From NCBI RefSeq assembly GCF_001707885.1, contig NZ_MASS01000021.1, forward strand, positions 1 through 64,000: a stretch of 64,000 nt of DNA. The letters are read 5' to 3'. The DNA is from Desulfosporosinus cupriresistens (GTDB taxonomy: Bacteria > Bacillota > Desulfitobacteriia > Desulfitobacteriales > Desulfitobacteriaceae). A program made the translations under genes and the position numbers. Positions within the stretch are counted from its first letter, which is position 1, and each line of letters starts with the position of its first letter. Positions 8,423 to 14,847 of the stretch are shown one piece after another. The notes beneath the pieces were generated by a model, which worked only from the letters and a program-made list of their open reading frames with translations, had not been told where the DNA came from and did no database searches.

Positions 8423-8451
8423 ATTTTAATCTATTTCCCTCAAAAACTCAA
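8423..8451 (-). promoter_or_regulatory. Sigma-A promoter for the ABC-F leader transcript
   Basis: TTGAGT (8446-8451), a 17-base spacer and TAAAAT (8423-8428) on the minus strand. The predicted start is near 8416, which puts the hexapeptide ORF, the antiterminator strand and the attenuator all inside a leader of roughly 235 bases. Confidence 0.6.
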
Positions 8452-8470
8452 CTTGGAGAAATTATAGTGG

Positions 8471-10126
8471 TTAACCGAAGACAGCCGGATAATAAGTGAC
8501 CCAGCCTCCGCTTAGATTCTTAACTCGGGTAAATCCGTGTTGAGTTAAAATTCGATAGGCTAAGTAGCCGCGTAACCCGATTTCGCAGTAAACCACGATG
8601 TCCTTATCCTTAGGAAGTTCCGCTAAGCGGCTGCGCAAGTCATTTATCGGTATATGCAGCGAGCCAGGAATAAATTTAGCTCTGCGTTCTTCTTCGTCCC
8701 GTACATCAATGATACATAGATCTTGAGCTTTAAGTTTAGTTAGTTCATGCCACTGGATCATGCGAACATCACCATTAATAATGTTTTCCGCCACGTAGCC
8801 GATCATGTTAGCCGGGTCCTTAGCCGATGAAAATGGCGGAGCATAGGCCAGTTCGAGTTCCTGTAAATCATAAACAGTTCCTTGGTGACGGATTACCCCA
8901 GCAATGTCATCAATCCGTTTATCAACACCCTGAGCTCCGACAGCTTGGGCACCTAGAATTCGACCGTTACTTCGATCAAAGATAAGTTTTATAGATATTC
9001 TTGTTGCACCTGGATAATATCCCGCATGGGAATTAGAGTGATTAATCGCAACTTCGAAAGGAATTCCTAATTTAGTGAGCATCTTTTCATTCGCGCCGGT
9101 CGCAGCTGCCACTAAATCAAAAACTTTGGCAATAGCAGTACCTTGGGTACCCTTATACTGGCTATCCCGACCAGCGATAACGTCGGCAACAATGCGACCT
9201 TGCTTATTGGCAGGCCCAGCAAGCGGTAAGAGCGCAGCTTGTCCTGTTACTATGTGTTTTACTTCAATGACATCGCCAACAGCATAAATATTAGGGTCTG
9301 AAGTCTGTAACCGTTCATTAACTTTGATTCCACCTAAGTCCCCAATCGTTAGTCCGGCTTCCTTAGCTAATTTAATTTCAGGTTTTACGCCAATAGCCAT
9401 GATTACTAAATCAGCTTCAATTTCCTCACCGCTCTGGAGTGTAATGATGGTCGTATTATCCTTCTTAACAAAGGATTTTACCCCATCTTCTAAAATAAGG
9501 TTGACTCCTTTATTGAAAATATGCTCATGCAGAATAGCGGCCATTTCAAAATCCAGAGGGGCCATGACCTGATTGCTCATTTCAATAATTGTTGTACTTA
9601 CTCCCCTTGCATGAAGATTTTCAGCCATTTCTAAGCCAATAAAACCACCGCCCACGACTGCTGCTGTTTGCGGTTGCTGCTCATCGACATATCGTTTAAT
9701 ACGATCAATATCCGTAACATTTCGCACAACAAGAGCTTCGATATCATCGATTCCGGGAATCGGCGGACGAAGCGGTGCTGCCCCGGGAGAAAGTATCAAA
9801 TGATCATAGGATTCTCGATAGACTTTGCCATTGCTTTCTTGAACTTCGACAGCTTTTTCTTCGGGAAAAATTCGTGTGACCTCACTAAAGATTCTTACAT
9901 CAATTAGAAAGCGACTTCTCATTGCTTCAGGCTTGGATACCAAAAGAGCATCCCGCTCATTGATGACTCCGCTGACATAATACGGTAAGCCACAGTTTGC
10001 ATACGAGATATGCTCTCCACGTTCAAATATAATTATTTCCGCCTCTTCATCTAAACGGCGTAAGCGTGCTGCAGCGCTGGCCCCTCCAGCAACTCCACCA
10101 ACAATAAGTACCTTTTTGCCCATCAC
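8471..10126 (-). CDS. cdr: CoA-disulfide reductase-like flavoprotein with C-terminal rhodanese domain
   Basis: 551 residues. The FAD-binding motif GGVAGGASAAARLRR is at about 10-24, with the catalytic cysteine C45 in SYANCGLPYY. A second dinucleotide motif GGGFIGLEMAENL is near 155. The dimerisation domain runs to about 445. The C-terminal rhodanese domain has active-site cysteine CEIGLRG near 520. This is the CoADR-RHD architecture, which reduces CoA-disulfide or CoA/protein persulfides with NAD(P)H; a polysulfide role fits a sulfur-metabolising anaerobe. Either the GTG at 10126 (6 bases after GGAG) or the next ATG (9 bases) could start it. Divergent from the DUF134 gene across a 15-bp inverted repeat. 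Confidence 0.92.
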   Translation of the reverse strand: MMGKKVLIVGGVAGGASAAARLRRLDEEAEIIIFERGEHISYANCGLPYYVSGVINERDALLVSKPEAMRSRFLIDVRIFSEVTRIFPEEKAVEVQESNGKVYRESYDHLILSPGAAPLRPPIPGIDDIEALVVRNVTDIDRIKRYVDEQQPQTAAVVGGGFIGLEMAENLHARGVSTTIIEMSNQVMAPLDFEMAAILHEHIFNKGVNLILEDGVKSFVKKDNTTIITLQSGEEIEADLVIMAIGVKPEIKLAKEAGLTIGDLGGIKVNERLQTSDPNIYAVGDVIEVKHIVTGQAALLPLAGPANKQGRIVADVIAGRDSQYKGTQGTAIAKVFDLVAAATGANEKMLTKLGIPFEVAINHSNSHAGYYPGATRISIKLIFDRSNGRILGAQAVGAQGVDKRIDDIAGVIRHQGTVYDLQELELAYAPPFSSAKDPANMIGYVAENIINGDVRMIQWHELTKLKAQDLCIIDVRDEEERRAKFIPGSLHIPINDLRSRLAELPKDKDIVVYCEIGLRGYLAYRILTQHGFTRVKNLSGGWVTYYPAVFG

Positions 10127-10150
10127 AAATTTCTCCTTCAGCTAATAAAT

Positions 10151-10179
10151 TTGACATCCGAGTTCTCTAAATTTATGAA
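10151..10179 (+). promoter_or_regulatory. Sigma-A promoter of the DUF134 gene
   Basis: TTGACA (10151-10156), a 17-base spacer, then TATGAA (10174-10179). The predicted start falls at about 10186, inside the adjacent inverted repeat, so a protein bound there would block initiation. Confidence 0.6.
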
Positions 10180-10183
10180 AATA

Positions 10184-10221
10184 ATAACATGATTATTGGC
10201 ATTTGACAATAATCATGTTAT
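10184..10221. promoter_or_regulatory. 15-bp perfect inverted repeat between divergent genes (candidate operator)
   Basis: ATAACATGATTATTG (10184-10198) and its exact complement (10207-10221) are separated by 8 bases. The repeat lies between the CoA-disulfide reductase and the DUF134 regulator and overlaps the predicted transcription start of the latter. Autoregulation by the DUF134 protein is the simplest reading, but it is an inference. Confidence 0.55.
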
Positions 10222-10270
10222 CCTTTCTTTTGGGAGCTTATTACAGCAGGTCGATTGAAAGGAGAATCTT

Positions 10271-10711
10271 ATGCCTAGGCCAGTCAAATGGAGAAGGGTG
10301 GAGAATATTCCCGAGAATAAATATTTTGCACCATGTTCAAAGGGAAAATGTGGATGCTTTGAGGGAATTGAAGAGGTTCAACTTAAAATAGAAGAATTAG
10401 AAGCCATGAGGCTTAAGGATATTGAAGAACTTACGCAAGAGGAGTGTTCTGTGAGGATGCAAATCTCCAGACAAACCTTTCAAAATATTATCGATGAGGC
10501 CAGGAAAAAGGTCGTAACTGCACTCATGGAAAATAGAGCGATCACTATTGGCGGAGGACACTACACTAAAAATGTCTGCAATTTCAAATGTATTGCCTGC
10601 GGAAATGAAACGATCACCACTTATGAGGAACACAGACCTGTGTGCCACCACTGCGGCTCAAATAAAGTCGTGTGTAACAAAAAGCAATGTATTACCCATT
10701 GTGAGAGGTGA
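10271..10711 (+). CDS. DUF134 family DNA-binding protein with zinc-ribbon tail
   Basis: 146 residues beginning MPRPVKWRRVE, the DUF134 signature start. CSKGKCGC follows near residue 18. The helix-turn-helix is at about 50-80 (LTQEECSVRMQISRQTFQNII). The C terminus is rich in CxxC pairs (CIACG, CHHCG, CNKKQC), suggesting a bound zinc or Fe-S site. The ATG at 10271 follows AAAGGAG by 6 bases. Proteins of this family are small transcription factors in anaerobes, often beside dinitrogenase-cofactor-like or redox genes. The position opposite the CoA-disulfide reductase suggests it regulates that gene or itself. Confidence 0.87.
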   Translation: MPRPVKWRRVENIPENKYFAPCSKGKCGCFEGIEEVQLKIEELEAMRLKDIEELTQEECSVRMQISRQTFQNIIDEARKKVVTALMENRAITIGGGHYTKNVCNFKCIACGNETITTYEEHRPVCHHCGSNKVVCNKKQCITHCER

Positions 10712-10728
10712 AAGCTCTAGTATGTCTA

Positions 10729-11040
10729 CTATTTAAATAGATGGCAGGCAACCCAATGGTTTGGAGAAACCTCTTTCAGCCCTGGTGAATTCAGATGGCA
10801 AGGCTCAAACCCCTTAAAACAACGAGAACAGAAACGGCAGCCTGCGGGCGGATTAATGATTGGTGCTCGAGCAATGCCCACACGCTGCCGCTGACCACCG
10901 GAAAACTCATGCGGATAACGATTGCGCTGGTTCCTAGCTAAGCCCACACAGTTTAAAAGATAGATAACTCGCTCTTCTACTTCACTCACCGGCAGCAGAT
11001 GATTAATGGTAATAGTATCACTCAAAAATTTTATGTGCAA
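10729..11040 (-). pseudogene. Remnant of an Opp/Dpp peptide ABC transporter ATPase
   Basis: A 103-codon frame keeps the ABC signature region ([17 protein letters not shown]) and the C-terminal oligopeptide-transport extension ([11 protein letters not shown] ... [13 protein letters not shown]). About 80 residues between them, including Walker B and the switch histidine, are missing, as is everything upstream including Walker A. IARA is joined directly to PIINPPAGC, so an internal deletion is visible. No partner permease genes remain. Non-functional relic of a DppF/OppF-type ATPase. Confidence 0.85.
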
Positions 11041-11171
11041 TACATTATCTGGTAGGAATGTGATTTTTTCACAATTTAGTAATGACTAAATGATAAAATA
11101 ATTTGCGTCATCCGTTATCACTTTACGTTTTCCTTGAATACATTGCAACTATCGTTAACTAACTTTTCTCA

Positions 11172-11201
11172 TTGCTGCCTGCTGCGAATGCATGGTATAG
11201 T
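11172..11201 (+). promoter_or_regulatory. Extended -10 promoter of the cysteine synthase gene
   Basis: TTGCTG (11172-11177), an 18-base spacer and TATAGT (11196-11201) with a TG extension at 11193-11194. The leader would be only about 25 bases. No T-box or S-box was seen upstream. Confidence 0.55.
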
Positions 11202-11232
11202 ATTTTAGTAGTAAACTGGAAGGATGAAGCAC

Positions 11233-12132
11233 ATGTTCAACAATATTCTGGACACCATTGGACATACTCCTCTAGTCAGAATCAACCGGTTAAACCCCAA
11301 ACCGCATATTCCACTGTACGCAAAGCTGGAGAGTTTTAACCCGACAGGAAGTATCAAAGACCGCATTGCTTTAAAAATGATTGAGCAGGCAGAAGAAAGC
11401 GGCAATCTAACTCGGGATAAAATATTAATTGAGCCTACCTCCGGTAATACGGGGATTGGCCTGGCTATGACAGGCGCAGTAAAAGGGTATGCCGTTGAAA
11501 TTGTCATGAGCGAGTCGGTTTCCATCGAACGTCGTAAAATGATTGAGGCTTTTGGAGCAAAGATAATCCTGACGGAGGCTTCCCTGGGAACCGACGGAGC
11601 CATTAAGAAAGCCAAAGAGCTTTGCCTCAGCCATCCAGGCAAATACTTTATGCCAAACCAGTTTTCCAATGTATACAACAAACTAGCCCATTATTTTACT
11701 ACAGCGAATGAAATCTGGGAGGATACCCAGGGAAAAGTCACCCATTTTATCTCCGCACTTGGTACATCAGGGACCATCATGGGGGTAGGGATGGGGCTAA
11801 AAAAAAGAAATCCTACGATCCAGATAGTTGAAGCCCATCCTGTCCGAGGCCATTACATTCAAGGCCTCAAAAACATGGAGGAGGCAATCGTTCCGGAAAT
11901 CTACGATCCTACAAAGATCGACCGGACAGTAATGATTGAATCTGAAGCTGCTTTTTCAATGGCCAGAGCCATTGTTTTACAGGAAGGCATCTTTGTCGGT
12001 ATGAGCAGCGGAGCCGCCATGCTCGCCGCACTAGAATGCATCAAAGATATGAAGGAAGGCTTTGTGGTCGTACTGTTCTCCGACGGGGGTGAAAAATACC
12101 TGAGCACAAATTTATTCAATTCACCAGTCTGA
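11233..12132 (+). CDS. cysK: Cysteine synthase family PLP enzyme (O-acetylserine sulfhydrylase-like)
   Basis: 299 residues. PLP lysine K42 in NPTGSIKDR; the cofactor/substrate loop EPTSGNTGIGLAM; glycine-rich phosphate loop SALGTSGTIMG; SSGAAMLAAL near the C terminus. It condenses O-acetyl- or O-phosphoserine with sulfide to give cysteine; which donor cannot be told. The frame opens at an ATG at 11224, but GGAAGG (11218-11223) abuts that codon and lies 9 bases from the ATG at 11233, which also matches family N termini (MFNNILDTIGHTPLV). Single gene, closed by the terminator at 12291. Slightly short for CysK but complete. Confidence 0.88.
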   Translation: MFNNILDTIGHTPLVRINRLNPKPHIPLYAKLESFNPTGSIKDRIALKMIEQAEESGNLTRDKILIEPTSGNTGIGLAMTGAVKGYAVEIVMSESVSIERRKMIEAFGAKIILTEASLGTDGAIKKAKELCLSHPGKYFMPNQFSNVYNKLAHYFTTANEIWEDTQGKVTHFISALGTSGTIMGVGMGLKKRNPTIQIVEAHPVRGHYIQGLKNMEEAIVPEIYDPTKIDRTVMIESEAAFSMARAIVLQEGIFVGMSSGAAMLAALECIKDMKEGFVVVLFSDGGEKYLSTNLFNSPV

Positions 12133-12290
12133 TACAATTCCAGCTTCTGATACAATTCCAGATTTGGAGTTCCTAATTTACACACTGGTTTACATACTGG
12201 AATAACTTAAATGAAAGTTCATTAACTGGGATTTGTAAAAATAGGTTTTGCGAAGAATTAGAACAAAAACAGTATAGAATTTTGTTATTA

Positions 12291-12349
12291 AAAAATACCT
12301 CCCTACGATGTATTTAACTATTGATACAAATCGTAGGGAGATATTTTTT
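12291..12349. terminator. Bidirectional terminator between cysteine synthase and superoxide dismutase
   Basis: AAAAATACCTCCCTACGAT pairs with ATCGTAGGGAGATATTTTT around a 20-base loop region. A-run and T-run flanks serve both converging transcripts. Confidence 0.8.
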
Positions 12350-12385
12350 AGCACCTCTTTAAGTTTTAATTAATACTCAACTCTA

Positions 12386-13000
12386 TTACCAACTAACGTT
12401 CATCAAACTCATGCTATCTTCAAATCGTTGGAGAACATCCTCCCAGTTTACCAGGTTCCACCATGCCTCGACCCACTTTGCTCGCCCGTTTTGATATTTA
12501 AGGTAATAAGCATGTTCCCAGACATCTATAATTAAGAGTGGAATAACTCCCCATTGGGTAAGGTTCTGGTGTTTTTCAGCTTGCAAGATTTCTAACTCTT
12601 TGAAGAATGGACTCCAAACTAATAAAGTCCAGCCAGATCCTTCAACAGCCACTGCAGCGGCAGTAAACTGTTTCTTGAAATTATTAATAGAACCAAAGTC
12701 TTCAATTATGCGTTCAGCTAAGCTCCCTTTAGGAGTACTACCACCTCCAGGACGCATATTCTCCCAAAAGAGGGTGTGCAGTAAGTGTCCTGATCCATGA
12801 AAAGCCAATTCGTGTTCCCAATGCTTAATTAGAGCAAACTCCCCTTTATCTCTAGCTTCTGCGAGTCTTTCTTCAGTCACATTCAAACTATCCACATAAG
12901 CTTTATGATGGATATCATGGTGGATTCTTACTGTCGCCTCATCGCAATATGGTTCTAATGCGTTATAGGCATAAGGCAATTCCGGTAATTGAAATGACAA
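12386..13000 (-). CDS. sodA: Iron/manganese superoxide dismutase
   Basis: 204 residues, cytoplasmic, disproportionates superoxide. Metal ligands are visible as H27 (RIHHDIHHKAY), the second histidine in GSGHLLHTLFW, and D/H in the C-terminal IDVWEHAYYLKYQ signature. The start is TTG at 13000, 8 bases after AGGAGG, giving MSFQLPELPY. Monocistronic: terminators at 12291 downstream and a hairpin element at 13090-13129 upstream. Metal choice (Fe or Mn) is not settled by what I can see. Confidence 0.93.
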   Translation of the reverse strand: MSFQLPELPYAYNALEPYCDEATVRIHHDIHHKAYVDSLNVTEERLAEARDKGEFALIKHWEHELAFHGSGHLLHTLFWENMRPGGGSTPKGSLAERIIEDFGSINNFKKQFTAAAVAVEGSGWTLLVWSPFFKELEILQAEKHQNLTQWGVIPLLIIDVWEHAYYLKYQNGRAKWVEAWWNLVNWEDVLQRFEDSMSLMNVSW

Positions 13001-13084
13001 ATTAATCGCCTCCTCTTATTAAAAACTTATTTATAAAGAACTATGTTAGTGTGGGGGTAGATGAAGTATGGTTTGTCTCTTTAT

Positions 13085-13129
13085 AAAAGGATAACAAAAA
13101 AAATGCCATTATTATGACATTTTTCTTGT
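13085..13129 (-). repeat. Conserved hairpin element, copy 1 (terminator of the response regulator gene)
   Basis: The stem AAAAATGCCAT / ATGACATTTTT (13099-13109 and 13114-13124) has one G-U pair in the minus-strand RNA, where it is followed by a T-run. It lies 32 bases past the response regulator stop and about 100 bases upstream of sodA. Nearly the same 40-plus bases, including flanking ATAACA and TTCTTG, recur at 20706-20750 with an identical stem and a different 4-base loop. Confidence 0.7.
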
Positions 13130-13160
13130 ATTTAAAATATATTCTTCGACCTAAAAAAGT

Positions 13161-13847
13161 CTAATCCTTACAAGGCTTCACTCCAAGTTTGTAGCCTACT
13201 CCGTGTACGGTTCTGATGTAATAGGGATTAGAAACATCTGGCTCAATCTTTTCTCGAAGACGTTTTACCAGCGAAGTTACGACTGAGGCACTTCCATAAT
13301 AGTCCGGATCCCATATTTGGCTAAGGAGTTGTTCTCTTGTAAAGACCTGATCTGGACGATTAGACAACAGCCAGAGAAGTTCGTATTCCTTGGGAGTTAG
13401 CTCAACCTCCAGGCCTCCAACCTCGGTTATTCTACTAATATGATTAATAGTAAGTCCTGGGAGTTCCACGACATTTCGTCCTTTTTCTGGTTGACCTTGT
13501 TCTTTAACTCTACGCAATACTGCTTTTATTCGTAAGACAAGTTCTGTGCTATCAAACGGCTTGGTGATATAGTCATCACACCCTAAGATAAGTCCAGAAA
13601 TCTTATCCTCATTATCTTCCTTAGCCGTTAAAATGATAATGGGCAGATTACTTTCTTTTCGAATTTTACGGCAGACTTCAAATCCATCCATCCCAGGCAT
13701 CATAATATCGAGCAACAGTAGATCTGGCTTGTAGTTATCGCATGCTTTTATAACCTCTGTACCTTGTCCAACAACATTTACGTTATAACCTTCCCGAGTC
13801 AATAAGATCTGTAGGAATTGCCGGATACTGACATCATCTTCGGCCAC
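13161..13847 (-). CDS. OmpR-family response regulator
   Basis: Receiver domain (acidic pocket AEDD, phospho-acceptor in LLLLDIMMPGMDG, ILTAKEDNED, KPF) followed by a winged-helix DNA-binding domain from about residue 130 (LTPKEYELLWLLSNRP ... TSLVKRLREKIEP ... IRTVHGVGYKLG). The GTG at 13847 gives MAEDD and loses beta strand 1 (KIVV). The frame extends back to 13871 without an ATG/GTG/TTG, and an ATC at 13863-13865 sits 9 bases after GGAGG, giving xGTKIVVAEDD. The true start is therefore probably non-canonical and upstream. Overlaps the kinase gene; the two form a two-component pair. Confidence 0.88.
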   Translation of the reverse strand: MAEDDVSIRQFLQILLTREGYNVNVVGQGTEVIKACDNYKPDLLLLDIMMPGMDGFEVCRKIRKESNLPIIILTAKEDNEDKISGLILGCDDYITKPFDSTELVLRIKAVLRRVKEQGQPEKGRNVVELPGLTINHISRITEVGGLEVELTPKEYELLWLLSNRPDQVFTREQLLSQIWDPDYYGSASVVTSLVKRLREKIEPDVSNPYYIRTVHGVGYKLGVKPCKD

Positions 13848-14668
13848 TACAATTTTTGTTCCGATGAATAACTACCTCCTTCTCCCGGAACTCCAAATAC
13901 TGCTGAAAAACAGAATTTGCTTCCTATTCCTTCCTTGCTATCAACTACTATATCTCCACCCATTAATTTAACCAGTCGTTTCGAAATTGTAAGCCCTGTA
14001 CCTCCCAATTCCCTTATGTTGGTGTCATCATCAGGTTGACTAAATCCCATAAATAGTTTAACAAGCTTATCCTGAGGAATTCCAAGACCTGTATCCGCTA
14101 CAATGAATTTTAAACAGGCCCTACTTTTATCTAACTCTTTAAGATCAACTTTTACAGTCACTTCACCAAGATTCGTGAATCTTACGCTATTACCGACTAA
14201 ATTTGAAAGCACCTGCTTTAGCCTTACCGAATCTCCGATGAGATTTTTTGGTATTGTCTGATCCATACTACTAAACCTTACATTGATATTCTTTTGTTTT
14301 GCAACAACCTGAAACCTATTAACTACTTCATCTATTGTTTCGCGAATATCAAATGAAACTTGTTCCAAATCAACTTTACCTGCTGCGTTTTTTGAATAAT
14401 CCAGAATATCATTTAGTACTTTCAAAAGTAATTTAGTGGACGATTTTACGATGGTTAGATAGTCCCGTTGTTCTTCTGTTACTTCTGTCATAAGAGTTAA
14501 ATCAGTCATACTAATGATTCTAGTCATGTACGTACGGATTTCATGGCTCTTATTTTCCAGAAGTTGAGTATTTGCCTCATTACTGCATTCAACTTCTTCA
14601 TTCGCTTTGAACAAAGGTTTCTCTGAGCAAGTCTGTTTTGTAATCTCTTTTACCATAGGACGAATCAC
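13847..14668 (-). CDS. Short soluble sensor histidine kinase
   Basis: 273 residues with no membrane segment and no recognisable sensor domain. Phosphoacceptor helix NKSHEIRTYMTR near residue 40, then an ATPase domain with N box RLKQVLSNLVGNSVRF, G1 VADTGLGIP, and G2 GGTGLTIS (canonical GTGLGLS has changed in its second half). GTG start at 14668, 9 bases after AGGA. It resembles the transmitter core of the hybrid kinases next door with the input domain removed, so it may need a partner for signal input. It overlaps the response regulator gene, implying coupled translation. Confidence 0.85.
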   Translation of the reverse strand: MIRPMVKEITKQTCSEKPLFKANEEVECSNEANTQLLENKSHEIRTYMTRIISMTDLTLMTEVTEEQRDYLTIVKSSTKLLLKVLNDILDYSKNAAGKVDLEQVSFDIRETIDEVVNRFQVVAKQKNINVRFSSMDQTIPKNLIGDSVRLKQVLSNLVGNSVRFTNLGEVTVKVDLKELDKSRACLKFIVADTGLGIPQDKLVKLFMGFSQPDDDTNIRELGGTGLTISKRLVKLMGGDIVVDSKEGIGSKFCFSAVFGVPGEGGSYSSEQKL

Positions 14669-14847
14669 CCCATCATTTTCCTAACCTTTTACACATAATC
14701 GACGATTGCATATAAAAATGCATGGGTACTAGTACAAATATTCCTCTTTTATCCTTCATTTCCTGCAACAGAAAACAAAATCTATAATAAAAACACGCCA
14801 CACCAAAGATTGTTGAAAGGATGAGGGCGTCAGATTAACTGCAGCCT

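Noticed and set aside
12131..12163. Tandem TGATACAATTCCAG copies after the cysteine synthase stop
   Set aside because: Only two short copies; probably a small local duplication.
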